This document shows, piece after piece, positions 11,546 through 24,252 of a stretch of 64,000 bases of DNA. The stretch's first letter is position 1. Each line of letters opens with the position of its first letter. A model generated the notes under the pieces. That model saw only the letters and a program-made list of their open reading frames with translations, ran no database searches and was not told where the DNA came from. The stretch comes from Mizugakiibacter sp. (GTDB taxonomy: Bacteria; Pseudomonadota; Gammaproteobacteria; Xanthomonadales; Rhodanobacteraceae), in contig QILI01000006.1 of assembly GCA_003233305.1 (NCBI GenBank), positions 1-64,000 of the forward strand, read 5' to 3'. The translations under genes were made by a program, and so were the position numbers.

Positions 11546-13933
11546 ATGAAATTCAGTGAAAACTGGTTGCGCTCACTGGTCGATGTGAAAGTGAGTCGGG
11601 AGCAGCTGCTCGACGGCCTGACCATGGCGGGTCTCGAAGTGGAAAGTGTTGAAGCGCTGGGTAGCCATTTGCAGAATGTGCTGGTGGGCGAGATTCTCAC
11701 CTGCGAACCCCATCCAAATGCCAAGCGCCTGCAGATTTGCCAGGTGAATACTGGGGCCGATGAAGCGACCACTATCGTCTGTGGTGCCCCCAACGTCAGG
11801 GTCGGCTTGAAAGCTCCATTGGCCTTACCCGGTGCCGTCTTGCCTGGAGGGGTGCGTATCGAACGCGCTGAACTCCGTGGGGTGGCCTCCGCTGGCATGC
11901 TTTGCTCGGCCCGTGAACTGCAGATTGATGCAGATGCCTCAGGCCTGTTTGAACTGCCTGAAGAGACACGGCCTGGCCAGTCGCTGAGCGAGGCCTTGGG
12001 ATTGCCGGATGCCAGCATTGAGCTGAAATTGACGCCGAACCGGGCCGATTGTTTCGGTATGCTGGGGCTTGCCTATGATGTCGCGGCACTGTTCGATGCG
12101 GGCGTGCGTACGCCGCCTTGCGTCGAGGTACCCATTCAGGGTGATCGTCATCGTCAGGTCAAACTGGAGGCCGGGCAGGCCTGTCCGCGCTATCTGGGAC
12201 GAGTCATCGAAGGAGTGGATCCCCAGGCTCCGATTCCCACCTGGATGCAGCAGCGTTTATGGCGTGCGGGTTTGCGTCCAGTGAATGCGGTAGTTGATGT
12301 TGCCAACTACGTAATGCTTGAACTAGGCCAACCCTTGCATGCGTTCGATGATGATCGTTTGCAGGGAGAGATTCATGTGCGCTTGGCAAAGACGGCTGAA
12401 TCGATGCGCTTGCTTGGGGACCTCGATGTAAGCTTGGATCCTGACATGCTGCTGATTACCGATGATCACGGGCCGATTGCCATGGCGGGGGTTATGGGAG
12501 GGGCAGACAGTGCCGTGCAGGCGTCAACTCGAAGCGTTTTCCTGGAAAGTGCTCATTTTGCTCCGGCCTCGATCATGGGGGTGGTGCGTCGGCTTGGCTT
12601 GCATTCCGATGCGGCGCATCGTTTCGAGCGGGGGGTTGACCCCGAGCTTCCGAGCCGGGCGCTGCAACGGGCCAGCGGCCTGCTGATCGCAATAGCCGGG
12701 GGCAAGGCCAGTGCCATCACGGTTGCCGAACACCCACAAGATATCCCCTCCCGATTGCCGATCCGCCTCCGCAGTGAGCGGATAGCACGGATACTCGGTG
12801 TGCTTATTGCGGATCCTGACATTGAGCGGATACTCACCGCCCTGGACATGCGTCTGGCCCGTGAGCAGGGAGCTTGGTTAGTGGTGCCTCCTTCCCGGCG
12901 TTTTGATATTGAGTGTGAGGAGGATCTGATCGAAGAGATCGCTCGCATCCATGGCTATGATCGGATCCCGGTAAGTTTACCCGTGACGAGCGGCCGTGTG
13001 GTCACCGAACCTGAGACCAGGGTGAGCGATAGCATGTTCCGCAACGCCTTGTGTGCGAACGATTATCTGCAGGCCATCCACTACGCATTTGTCTCCTCCG
13101 CCAGCCTCGAAACATGGGGGTTGCAGGATGCTTCGGTACCGCTCGCTAATCCCCTGTCGGCAGAATTTGCGGTGATGCGCACATCCTTATTGCCCGGTCT
13201 TGCGGCTTCCGTGCAGGCCAACCGCAATCGCCAGCAGAGCCGCGTCCGTCTATTTGAACTGGGCCGCACTTTCCAGCGGGGTGCAGACGCTGCAGCACCG
13301 ACTGAGATTGAGAGTCTGGCAGGTATGGTGGTGGGCACGGTACAGCCCGAGCATTGGCATCAGCCACTTCGTAGTGTCGACTTCTACGATATCAAAGGTG
13401 CTGTGGAAACCTTGTTGGCCCTGACCGGAGAGCCTGGGCGTTTCCGGTTTGAACAGGATAATTTACCACCGTGGCTGCATCCCGGTCGTGGAGCCCACCT
13501 GCTTGCAGATGGACGCCCGATCGGTGCGTTGGGGGCCTTGCATCCACAATTGCTGAGTAAACTTGGTATGGATGGAGAGATCTATGCCTTTGAACTGCGT
13601 TTGGATGCGCTGCGTGAGCGCAGTTTGCCAAAGGCTCGGCCACTTAACCGCTTTCCAAGTGTGCGCCGCGATCTTGCTCTGGTGGTGAATGAGGACGTAG
13701 TCTGGGCAGACGTAGAGCAAATCGCCCGTCAGGCGGCAGGTGGTTTACTGGTAAATCTCCAGCTTTTTGATCTGTATCGGGGCCAAGAATTACCTAATGG
13801 GCAAAAAAGTTTCGCTATTAGCTTGATTTTACAAGATAGTTCACGCACTCTTACGGATGAGAAAGTGGATGCATGCATACAGAAAGTGATGGATGCTCTA
13901 TTGTTGGGTGTGCAGGCGGAGTTCAGGGGGTAG
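11546..13933 (+). CDS. pheT: phenylalanyl-tRNA synthetase beta subunit
   Basis: [48 protein letters not shown]; full-length B1-B8 architecture. Confidence 0.98.
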   Translation: MKFSENWLRSLVDVKVSREQLLDGLTMAGLEVESVEALGSHLQNVLVGEILTCEPHPNAKRLQICQVNTGADEATTIVCGAPNVRVGLKAPLALPGAVLPGGVRIERAELRGVASAGMLCSARELQIDADASGLFELPEETRPGQSLSEALGLPDASIELKLTPNRADCFGMLGLAYDVAALFDAGVRTPPCVEVPIQGDRHRQVKLEAGQACPRYLGRVIEGVDPQAPIPTWMQQRLWRAGLRPVNAVVDVANYVMLELGQPLHAFDDDRLQGEIHVRLAKTAESMRLLGDLDVSLDPDMLLITDDHGPIAMAGVMGGADSAVQASTRSVFLESAHFAPASIMGVVRRLGLHSDAAHRFERGVDPELPSRALQRASGLLIAIAGGKASAITVAEHPQDIPSRLPIRLRSERIARILGVLIADPDIERILTALDMRLAREQGAWLVVPPSRRFDIECEEDLIEEIARIHGYDRIPVSLPVTSGRVVTEPETRVSDSMFRNALCANDYLQAIHYAFVSSASLETWGLQDASVPLANPLSAEFAVMRTSLLPGLAASVQANRNRQQSRVRLFELGRTFQRGADAAAPTEIESLAGMVVGTVQPEHWHQPLRSVDFYDIKGAVETLLALTGEPGRFRFEQDNLPPWLHPGRGAHLLADGRPIGALGALHPQLLSKLGMDGEIYAFELRLDALRERSLPKARPLNRFPSVRRDLALVVNEDVVWADVEQIARQAAGGLLVNLQLFDLYRGQELPNGQKSFAISLILQDSSRTLTDEKVDACIQKVMDALLLGVQAEFRG

Positions 13934-13935
13934 TC

Positions 13936-14235
13936 ATGGCATTGACCAAGGCAGAGCTGGCAGAACGACTTTTCAGCGATGTCGGATTAAATAAGCGCGA
14001 AGCCAAAGAGTTTGTGGATGCGTTTTTCGAAACCATCCGGGCGGCTCTTGAAGGTGGAGAAACCGTCAAGTTATCGGGGTTTGGCAATTTTGGTGTGCGC
14101 ATAAAAAACCAGCGACCGGGGCGTAACCCTAAGACCGGGGAAGAGATTCCCATCTCCGCGCGGCGGGTGGTGACCTTTCGTCCTGGCCAGAAGCTGAAAC
14201 TGAGGGTGGAGGCCTATGCTGGACCCAGGCAGTAA
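13936..14235 (+). CDS. ihfA: integration host factor alpha subunit
   Basis: [88 protein letters not shown]. Confidence 0.95.
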   Translation: MALTKAELAERLFSDVGLNKREAKEFVDAFFETIRAALEGGETVKLSGFGNFGVRIKNQRPGRNPKTGEEIPISARRVVTFRPGQKLKLRVEAYAGPRQ

Positions 14236-14569
14236 CCGGGAACTTCCGCCGATTCCGGCGAAACGCTATTTCACCATTGGTGAAGTCAGCGAGTTGTGTG
14301 CAGTCAAACCGCATGTATTGCGGTATTGGGAGCAGGAATTTTCCAGTCTCAATCCGGTGAAACGCCGCGGTAATCGCCGTTACTACCAGCGCCATGACGT
14401 ACTCATGATTCGGCAGATCCGCTCACTCCTGTATGAACAGGGGTTTACTATTACCGGCGCTCGGCAGCGTTTGCAGGGCGAACAGGTCAAGACCGAGCCC
14501 CATCTTTCCCTTGAGGTGGTGCGTCAAGTACGGCAGGAATTGGAAGAAATTCTGCACTTGCTACATTAA
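14216..14569 (+). CDS. MerR-family transcriptional regulator
   Basis: [62 protein letters not shown], conserved partner of pheST-ihfA. Confidence 0.9.
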   Translation: MLDPGSNRELPPIPAKRYFTIGEVSELCAVKPHVLRYWEQEFSSLNPVKRRGNRRYYQRHDVLMIRQIRSLLYEQGFTITGARQRLQGEQVKTEPHLSLEVVRQVRQELEEILHLLH

Positions 14570-14622
14570 GGCTTCTTTTCTCTCCGCTGGGCCTGTTAGA
14601 ATCACTGATTCTGAAATGCCGT

Positions 14623-14699
14623 CGGGGCGTAGCGCAGCCTGGTAGCGCACCACAATGGGGTTGTGGGGGTCGCGAGTTCGATTCTCGCCGCCCCGACCA
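14623..14699 (+). tRNA. tRNA-Pro (anticodon GGG)
   Basis: CGGGGCG acceptor, D arm GCGCAGCCTGGTAGCGC, anticodon stem CCACA/TGTGG with loop ATGGGGT, T arm GCGAGTTCGATTCTCGC, encoded CCA. Confidence 0.97.
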
Positions 14700-14764
14700 G
14701 TTTCAGAATCCACTACCCGGCGTCACCAGGCGCCGTTGTTGTTTTTGCAGTCCGGAGAGACCGC

Positions 14765-15727
14765 ATGAGCTCTAGTCAACGTCGTATCCTGTATCCCGAG
14801 ATCGAGCCCTATGAACATGGGCATTTAAAGGTTTCCGAGCTGCATAGCTTGTACTACGAGCAGTGCGGAAATCCACAAGGTAAGCCGGTCGTGTTTTTGC
14901 ATGGTGGTCCGGGGGGCGGATGCAATACTCGGTGTCGACAGTTTTTTGATCCATCGGCTTACCGTATTGTGCTGTTCGATCAACGCGGTTGTGGCCGATC
15001 CACGCCGCACGCCGAATTGAACGGGAATACAACCTGGGATCTGGTGGCGGATATCGAACGCCTGCGGGAACACTTGGGTATTGATCGCTGGCAGGTATTT
15101 GGTGGCTCCTGGGGCTCAACGCTGGCTCTGGCCTATGCCGAGACTCACCCACAGTCGGTGACCGAACTGGTGTTGCGGGGGATCTTTCTATTACGACGCG
15201 AAGAGCTGGAATGGTTTTATCAGAGGGGCTGTAACACGCTCTTCCCGGATGCCTGGGAGGGCTATCTTGATGCCATACCCGAGGCTGAGCATGGTGATTT
15301 GATAAGCGCCTATCATCGGCGCCTGACCAGCGCTGATCCTGAATTACGCTTGGCGGCCGCACGGGCCTGGTCGACCTGGGAAGCGGCCACCAGTTTTCTG
15401 CATCAGGATCCGGCGTATATCGAAGCCAGTTCGGCTGATGACTTCGCCCTGGCCTTTGCCCGCATCGAATGCCATTACTTCGTGCACGGTGGTTTTTTTG
15501 AGCAGGATGGGCAATTGCTGCGGAACATTGAACGCATTCGTTCTATTCCGACGGTGATTGTACAGGGACGTTATGACGTGGTTTGCCCATTGCGTTCCGC
15601 CTGGGATCTGCATAGAGCCTGGCCGGAGGCCGATCTGCAGATCACTGCTGATGCCGGGCATTCGGCCTTCGAACCAGGCAACCTGGATGCGCTGATTCGT
15701 GCCACTGACCATTTCCGCAAGGGTTGA
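14765..15727 (+). CDS. pip: proline iminopeptidase
   Basis: VVFLHGGPGGGCNTRCRQFFDPSAYRIVLFDQRGCGRSTPHA, GGSWGSTLALAYAETHP nucleophile elbow. Confidence 0.93.
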   Translation: MSSSQRRILYPEIEPYEHGHLKVSELHSLYYEQCGNPQGKPVVFLHGGPGGGCNTRCRQFFDPSAYRIVLFDQRGCGRSTPHAELNGNTTWDLVADIERLREHLGIDRWQVFGGSWGSTLALAYAETHPQSVTELVLRGIFLLRREELEWFYQRGCNTLFPDAWEGYLDAIPEAEHGDLISAYHRRLTSADPELRLAAARAWSTWEAATSFLHQDPAYIEASSADDFALAFARIECHYFVHGGFFEQDGQLLRNIERIRSIPTVIVQGRYDVVCPLRSAWDLHRAWPEADLQITADAGHSAFEPGNLDALIRATDHFRKG

Positions 15728-15788
15728 TTAGACGTCTTCAGGGTCGCCGCGCATTTTGCGCGGCGTTTCCCAGGTCTGAGCATGTTGC

Positions 15789-17288
15789 TCAGGCGGCGTC
15801 GCGAGCCCCCAGACGTGGACCGTGCAGCAAGGTTTCACGAAGCTGGCCGATAATCAGATCAACCTCGGCACTGCTGACATTGAAATGCGGGGTAAAGCGC
15901 AGCGAGTTGGCACCCCCATGAATGACCCCGATACCTTGTTGGCGCAGGTATTCTTCGGCTGAATCAGCGCCGGAACATTTGAATTCAGGGGCTAATTCGC
16001 AGGAGAACAGCAACCCGGTGCCCTGTACCTTGGTGATCAGACCGCCCAGTTCACCCTTCAGCAATTCCAGTTTCCTGATGAACTCGGCCCCCTTGTCACG
16101 AATATTGTGGCGTATTTCTGGGGTGAGCATTCCAAGTACGGTACAGGCTACATCCAGGGCCCGCGGATTGGCGGTCATGGTGTTGCCGTAAATGCCCTTG
16201 CGGTATAGGCCTGCAGCCCGCTCATTGACGGCCAGTACCGAGAGAGGGTAGTGGCCGGCGTTGAGGGCTTTCGAATAGGTTTCCATGTCTGGGGCTTCCA
16301 GGCCCGTGAAACCGGGGTAATCTACGATGGAAAGTACCCCGTGGGCACGCAGACCGGCTTGGATCGAATCCACCAGCAGAAGGGTGCCGTGGGCCTTGGT
16401 CAGCTCACGTGCTGCAGCATAGAACTCCGGGGTCACCGACCGGCCCGGGTCGCCTTCACCCATCACTGGTTCCAGGAACATGGCCTCGATATGCCAACCC
16501 TGCTGCTCCGCTTTTGCGAAGACCTGCTTGAGCTGGTCAACGCTGTAAGGCTCGACGGTAAGCAAATCGGCTTCAGGGGATTGGTAGCTGGCCAGGTATT
16601 TGCGGTAGGTTTTACGTGTCGAATCGGAATACATTGCCGGCAATTCGGTACGCCCGTGAAAACCGCCTCGTACTGCCAGCCGTTTGATGGTGCGACCGGC
16701 ATGGATGGCGCCGGGTTCGGTCATGTTGCGGGCATTGACGTCGGCGATGCGCCCGGCCAAGCTGACCGATTCTGAGCCTGAATTAAGGCACATAAAGTGG
16801 CTGTAGGGGCATTGACCCAGAGTCTGGCCGATTTCCTTGCGCAAAGCTGTGGTGAAATACATCTGCGCCAGACTGGGGGTCATCACATTGGCCATGACTT
16901 GATGTTTGGCCATGGCCGCAATAACCGGCGCCGCAGCATGGCCGAAGCCGAGCATGCCGTAGCCACCGTTGTCATGGAGTACCGCACCTTTCAGGGTGAC
17001 GATCCAGGGGCCCCGTGCCGCCAGCGCAACATAGGGGTTGATGGCATCGTCGGGGTAGAAATTGATAAACCCCGCTTGCACCCGGTGGATCTGTTCCTGC
17101 TCGTCCAGAGTGAGGATGTCGGAGCCGGCATCACGTAGTGCGCAGAATTGCTCATAGGCTTCATCAATGGCCGTGACCAGGTCGGGATCCTGGGTGGCAA
17201 AGTGCTCGATACTGGCATCGTTCAGTCCGGTAGTGCGTGGGGTGCCACCCACAGTACGTAATGGGCGCAGTTTCTCGATCGCTTGCAT
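15789..17288 (-). CDS. class-III PLP-dependent aminotransferase
   Basis: 499 aa; CLNSGSESVSLAGRIADVNARN, GGFHGRTELPAMYS, MFLEPVMGEGDPGRSVTPEF, YSKALNAGHYPLSVLAV. Substrate not assignable. Confidence 0.85.
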   Translation of the reverse strand: MQAIEKLRPLRTVGGTPRTTGLNDASIEHFATQDPDLVTAIDEAYEQFCALRDAGSDILTLDEQEQIHRVQAGFINFYPDDAINPYVALAARGPWIVTLKGAVLHDNGGYGMLGFGHAAAPVIAAMAKHQVMANVMTPSLAQMYFTTALRKEIGQTLGQCPYSHFMCLNSGSESVSLAGRIADVNARNMTEPGAIHAGRTIKRLAVRGGFHGRTELPAMYSDSTRKTYRKYLASYQSPEADLLTVEPYSVDQLKQVFAKAEQQGWHIEAMFLEPVMGEGDPGRSVTPEFYAAARELTKAHGTLLLVDSIQAGLRAHGVLSIVDYPGFTGLEAPDMETYSKALNAGHYPLSVLAVNERAAGLYRKGIYGNTMTANPRALDVACTVLGMLTPEIRHNIRDKGAEFIRKLELLKGELGGLITKVQGTGLLFSCELAPEFKCSGADSAEEYLRQQGIGVIHGGANSLRFTPHFNVSSAEVDLIIGQLRETLLHGPRLGARDAA

Positions 17289-17360
17289 GATGTGTCCTCC
17301 CAGAGGTGAGGTGAGTCGTCATGCCCTGTCAAAGTGTCGGGGACAACTCTATGGTAAGGA

Positions 17361-17420
17361 AGGTCTACGGAGTAAGTAGACCTAAGTATATGTAGATAAA
17401 AGGAAATTTGTATAATTATA
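17361..17420. promoter_or_regulatory. divergent promoter/operator region: stem-loop plus palindromic TATAATTATA
   Basis: AGGTCTAC-GGAGTAA-GTAGACCT (17361-17383) and self-complementary TATAATTATA (17411-17420) between divergently transcribed genes. Confidence 0.4.
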
Positions 17421-17547
17421 GCATGTGTTCTGATCCCGCGTAACCCTCAATGACGCCTGTCAGGGGCATTGTGTGACGGCGGCGACTTGGATGCAAACGG
17501 TGCTGATTCCACCATGACATGCCGTCATACTATTTTGGGAAACCACC

Positions 17548-18453
17548 ATGAATAAGTTGGATCAACCCGTTGCTGCACTTCATGGTGTGGTCAAACGCTA
17601 CGGAGATGTGACGGCCGTCGATGGTCTGGACTTGGAGGTGCATCGCGGTGAGCTGCTGGCTCTGCTCGGTCCCAACGGAGCCGGCAAGAGTAGCTGTGTG
17701 TCATTACTACTGGGCTTGCTACGCCCGGATGCCGGTCGGGCCGAGTTGTTTGGGCGCAATCCACAGCATGTGGATGTACGACGGCGTATTGGGGTGATGT
17801 TGCAGTCGGCCGAGTTACCCGCCACGCTGCGGGTTCGCGAGCTGCTGCGTCTGACCGCCAGCTATTACCCCCAGCCACGTGATCTGGCCGAGAGTGCACG
17901 ATTGGCCGGAGTTACCGATGTGCTGGCCCGTCCGTACGCGAAACTCTCGGGTGGTCAGAAGCGTCGTGTGCAATTCGCGCTGGCGCTGTGTGGCCGCCCT
18001 GGGGTGCTGTTTCTGGATGAACCTACCGTGGGCATGGACATCGATGCTCGCGAACGACTGTGGTGGGCCATGCGCACGCTGGTCGGGGAGGGCTGTGCCG
18101 TGGTGTTGACCACGCATTACCTTGAAGAAGCCGAGGTGCTGGCCACGCGCGTAGTGGTGCTGGGGCGAGGCCGGGTGCTCAGCGAGGGCAGCGTCGATAC
18201 CTTGCGAGCCCACGTCGCCAGTACCCGTATCCGTTGCATCAGCACCCTGCCCGCAGCAATGATCGCTGGCTGGCCGGGCGTCGAGAAGGTCGAATGCGGG
18301 GGGGAGCACCTGATTATCATCAGTAGCGCAGAGGTTGAAGGCTTGGTTCGCCGTCTACTCGATTCCGATCCGGCCCTGCGCGACCTGGAAGTACGTCGGG
18401 CCGGGCTGGCCGAAGCCTTTACTCAGCTCACCCGCGAAGCGGAGGCGGCTTGA
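17548..18453 (+). CDS. ABC transporter ATP-binding protein
   Basis: Walker A GPNGAGKSS, signature LSGGQKRRVQFALALCG, Walker B VLFLDEPTVGMD. Confidence 0.93.
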   Translation: MNKLDQPVAALHGVVKRYGDVTAVDGLDLEVHRGELLALLGPNGAGKSSCVSLLLGLLRPDAGRAELFGRNPQHVDVRRRIGVMLQSAELPATLRVRELLRLTASYYPQPRDLAESARLAGVTDVLARPYAKLSGGQKRRVQFALALCGRPGVLFLDEPTVGMDIDARERLWWAMRTLVGEGCAVVLTTHYLEEAEVLATRVVVLGRGRVLSEGSVDTLRAHVASTRIRCISTLPAAMIAGWPGVEKVECGGEHLIIISSAEVEGLVRRLLDSDPALRDLEVRRAGLAEAFTQLTREAEAA

Positions 18454-19245
18454 ATGAACATGGCCATTAGAGCTGGGTTTACCGAAGCAATCCCGATGTC
18501 GCGGCGGCGCCTGTTCGGAGCTTATCTTGAGGAAGCGCGTAGCGAATGCCTGCGTTATCTGCGTGCCCCGGGCTTCATGTTACCGATTCTGTTGTTTCCA
18601 GCGGTATTTTATCTGATGTTCGGTGTGCTTATGGTGCATGGCCATGATAGTGCTGGATTAGCGCGTTTTATGTTGTCCAGTTACGTCGCGTTTGGGGTGA
18701 TGGCACCCGGTTTGTTCGGCTTTGGGGTATCACTGGCGATTGAGCGTGATGGCGGTCTGCTGACTTTGAAGCGGGCCATGCCGGAACCACCCGGTGCGTA
18801 TCTGCTGGGCAAGATGTTGATGGCAATGCTGGCCGCTGGGCTGGTGGTGCTGTTACTGCTGGTTCTGGCGATTACGATGGCGGGTTTATCCATAACTCTT
18901 GCCCAAGGCCTGGAACTATTGATAACCGGCATGCTTGGCGTATTGCCGTTCTGTGCCCTGGGCATGTGGGTGGGTACCCTGATCAAAGGCCAAGGTGCCC
19001 CCGGTCTACTCAATCTGGTGTATTTACCGATGGCCTTTCTGTCCGGGTTATGGGTGCCGTTGCCAGCGCTGCCTGAAGTGCTGCGGCAGACGGCCCCGCT
19101 CTGGCCCGCCTATCACCTGCATCAACTGACCCAGGCCGCACTTGGATTGCGCTCAGGCTCGATCTTTGTCCATGCAGGTGAGCTGTTGGTGTTTACCGTC
19201 GTGTTCTTGCTGTGGGCAATGTGGCGGCTGCGTCGGCATGGGTGA
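18454..19245 (+). CDS. ABC-2 type transporter permease
   Basis: Directly downstream of the ATPase; six hydrophobic segments; SIERDGGLLTLKRAMPEPPGAYLLGK, VYLPMAFLSGLWVPL. Confidence 0.9.
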   Translation: MNMAIRAGFTEAIPMSRRRLFGAYLEEARSECLRYLRAPGFMLPILLFPAVFYLMFGVLMVHGHDSAGLARFMLSSYVAFGVMAPGLFGFGVSLAIERDGGLLTLKRAMPEPPGAYLLGKMLMAMLAAGLVVLLLLVLAITMAGLSITLAQGLELLITGMLGVLPFCALGMWVGTLIKGQGAPGLLNLVYLPMAFLSGLWVPLPALPEVLRQTAPLWPAYHLHQLTQAALGLRSGSIFVHAGELLVFTVVFLLWAMWRLRRHG

Positions 19246-19418
19246 AGTAACATATCGGCAGTACCGGCATGTTGGCGAGGTGCGTCATTGCGTCCCCGCT
19301 GCTGCTTGGGAGAAGGTGATGAAAAGAACTCGCTGTTTGCCGATGATGGCTGTCCATCGCCGGATCGGGCTTTTGACCCGCTTGATGCTGGACCAGAAGT
19401 TGGAGTTGGAGTTGAGCC

Positions 19419-20648
19419 ATGGCCTTTGAGATTGCTCCCGATTCGCTGCTCGGTCGCGCCCGTATTCGTTCACCTCACTCTGGCAGAAAAATCTATCTGA
19501 TGCCGTTGGCGATGCTGGTGTGGACCTTCTGGATCTTCGCCCCGCCGCTGTTGGACAACACGCCGCCCGCACACTGGTTGTGGCCAACATTGGCAAGCTT
19601 TGGGCCATTTCTGTGGCTGTATTTTCGTACCTACACGGCACCCAAAGCGAAGCTCCTGCAGTATGCCCTGGGCATGGGGGTGCTGGGATTTATCCTGACG
19701 CCCTTCAATTGGGGTGGCCAAAGCTACGTCATCTATGCCTGTGCTTTCCTGGCGTTTACCGGAACAAGTAGCTATCGGGCCATTGGGACCATGCTGCTTG
19801 TGGTTGCTCTCTACACGGTGGAATCGGCAGTACTCGGTTTGTCGTGGCCGGCCATGCTTATCATGGCATTCATGGCCCTTTCGATAGGTTTGATGAATGT
19901 GATGTGGCGACGTAATATCGAGGCTAATGCCGAGCTGATATTGAGCCATGAGGAAGTCCGCCGCTTGGCTGCGACCGCCGAGCGTGAGCGGATCGGTCGT
20001 GACCTGCATGATTTGCTTGGCCATACACTTTCGTTGATTACCCTGAAGTTGGAACTGTCAGGCAAGTTACTGGATCGTGATCCGGAGGCGGCTCGCTTGG
20101 AAATCGGTGAAGCCGAGAAGGTGGCCAGGGAGGCGCTGCGGGAAGTCCGCGCAGCGGTAACCGGGATGCGTGCGGTAGGTCTTGCAGCCGAGCTAGCGGC
20201 AGCGAAATTGTTGCTGGAATCGGTTGGTATCCAGTTGCGCTATGTATGGCCCGGCTGGACTCTACAGGAATCCAGCGAACATGCTCTGGCCCTGATTCTC
20301 AGGGAGGCGATCACCAACGTGATGCGCCATGCCCAAGCCAGATTGGTGGAGGTTGACTTCAGCCATGATAGCGGTCAGTTGGCCATGTCGATCACTGACA
20401 ACGGCCACGGTGGGGCGGTGGCTGATGGCAATGGTCTGCGTGGTATGCGCGAGCGGGTGGCAGGCCTGGGAGGGGAGATGAACATCACCTCCGCATCCGG
20501 CCAGGGAACCCGGCTGGACTTGCATTTTTCCGACGCTCAGGTTTGGGCCGACGAGACTGTGGAGACTGCCGGTATCCTGTTTGCTGGCAAGACAACAGGT
20601 GTTGCAGGTTTAGGCCGGGTCGCCGGACTGCAAGCGGAGCGGTCATGA
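19419..20648 (+). CDS. sensor histidine kinase (HisKA_3/DesK-like)
   Basis: Multi-TM N-terminus; ERERIGRDLHDLLGHTLSLITLKLELS; REAITNVMRHAQA; DNGHGG..GNGLRGMRERV. Confidence 0.9.
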   Translation: MAFEIAPDSLLGRARIRSPHSGRKIYLMPLAMLVWTFWIFAPPLLDNTPPAHWLWPTLASFGPFLWLYFRTYTAPKAKLLQYALGMGVLGFILTPFNWGGQSYVIYACAFLAFTGTSSYRAIGTMLLVVALYTVESAVLGLSWPAMLIMAFMALSIGLMNVMWRRNIEANAELILSHEEVRRLAATAERERIGRDLHDLLGHTLSLITLKLELSGKLLDRDPEAARLEIGEAEKVAREALREVRAAVTGMRAVGLAAELAAAKLLLESVGIQLRYVWPGWTLQESSEHALALILREAITNVMRHAQARLVEVDFSHDSGQLAMSITDNGHGGAVADGNGLRGMRERVAGLGGEMNITSASGQGTRLDLHFSDAQVWADETVETAGILFAGKTTGVAGLGRVAGLQAERS

Positions 20649-21247
20649 TTGGGGTGCTGTTGGCCGAAGATCAGGCCATGGTGCGTGGTGCGTTGTCGGC
20701 CTTGTTGAGCCTGGAGCCGGATATCGAGGTGCTGGGCTCGGCATGTGATGGAGAAGTCGCGTGGGTTGAGTTGCAACGTCTGCAACCCGACGTGCTGGTG
20801 ACCGACATCGAGATGCCGGGATTGACCGGCCTGGAACTGGCGCAGCGGGTGCAGCGCTACGAGCTGTCCTGCAAGGTAGTAATCGTCACGACTTTTGCCC
20901 GACCGGGATTTTTGCGTCGGGCGCTGGATGCCGGGGTGGCGGGCTATTTACTCAAGGATGCGCCGGCCGAAGATCTTGCCGAGGCCCTACGCACGGTACA
21001 TCGGGGTGGCCGAGCCATCGACCCCCAACTGGCTCTGGAGGCCTGGTCTGAGGCCGATCCCCTGAGCGACCGGGAGCGCAGTGTGTTACGTTTTGCCGGC
21101 GAAGGCCTGAGTGCACCGGATATTGCTGCACGCCTGAATCTATCACGTGGCACCGTGCGCAATTATCTTTCCGAAGCAATCGGCAAGCTTGGGGCGAATA
21201 ATCGCATTGATGCCTACCGAATGGCACGACAGAAAGGTTGGTTGTGA
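20645..21247 (+). CDS. LuxR/NarL-family response regulator (DesR-like)
   Basis: MIGVLLAEDQAMVRGALSALLSLEPDIEVLG; VTDIEMPG; HTH LSDRERSVLRFAGEGLSAPDIAARLNLSRGTVRNYLSEAIGKL. Overlaps the kinase stop (ATGA). Confidence 0.93.
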   Translation: MIGVLLAEDQAMVRGALSALLSLEPDIEVLGSACDGEVAWVELQRLQPDVLVTDIEMPGLTGLELAQRVQRYELSCKVVIVTTFARPGFLRRALDAGVAGYLLKDAPAEDLAEALRTVHRGGRAIDPQLALEAWSEADPLSDRERSVLRFAGEGLSAPDIAARLNLSRGTVRNYLSEAIGKLGANNRIDAYRMARQKGWL

Positions 21248-21348
21248 CACCCATAATGGTTTACCGGCTGAGATGATCCGCTCCCTGGTCACCACCTATC
21301 CGAGTGCTACCCCCGATCTCGAATACATGTTGCCCAGAAGGAGACTTG

Positions 21349-21567
21349 ATGAAGTGGTTTTTGGATATATTGCGGACGATTGCCGATCCACGCCATCTGC
21401 AACGTACTCTGCTGATCACCTTACTGGTTGGAATCTGGCTGAGCCTGTTCAATGAGGGCCCGCTACTCTTTGTGGCGCCCTGGAGCATACAGCTGGGTAC
21501 CAAGGTGTTTCTGAATTTTCTGACCCCATTCGTGGTGGCCAATCTGGGACTGGTTGCCCATCGCTGA
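21349..21567 (+). CDS. small two-TM membrane protein, NrtS-like
   Basis: MKWFLDILRTIADPRHLQRTLLITLLVGIWLSLFNEGPLLF...FLNFLTPFVVANLGLV; AGAAGGAG RBS. Confidence 0.5.
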   Translation: MKWFLDILRTIADPRHLQRTLLITLLVGIWLSLFNEGPLLFVAPWSIQLGTKVFLNFLTPFVVANLGLVAHR

Positions 21568-21923
21568 AGACCATGCCTACCGCAGGTGGGTGGAGCTTAT
21601 TGCTCCGGACGCGGGACGTCCACAGATAGGTGATTCACCCGCGGGCGGTTTCCATGCCGTTCGGCATAGCACAATGCGTGGTGAAGGAAGAGTCTCGATT
21701 GATGCGGTTCATACCCCAGCGCATCCTACGGCCGGCGCGGCAATGACGAGAACGGAGTAGTACGTCCACCTCAAAACGAGGTCACCCAAAAACAGGAACG
21801 CTTCTGGTGTCGAATGCTCAGAAAAGATGGTATTCGATCACGAAATAATTCAAAGGTAAGTTTGCATTCCGTGACATCTCTATAATGCACGCTTGCCATG
21901 TTTCAGGTTTCAGGGTGTTGTCG

Positions 21924-24091
<2,168 letters not shown>

Positions 24092-24252
24092 GTTCCGGGT
24101 GATTACGGGGCTGTAGCATTTTCGGTGGGGATATTTTGTATCGGATAGCGTCCATTGAGAGTTCCCTTCAGGCTGCACAAGTGCGCTCCACATGGCATAC
24201 TTGCCGATCTTTTGAATAAACACCGGTTCCGAACCGGTCCAAAGTGAGCTGA

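Noticed and set aside
21862-21886. TTGCAT...TATAAT as a sigma-70 promoter for queA
   Set aside because: TATAAT is perfect but the spacing to TTGCAT is only 13 nt; retained only as a reason to doubt the ATG at 21885.
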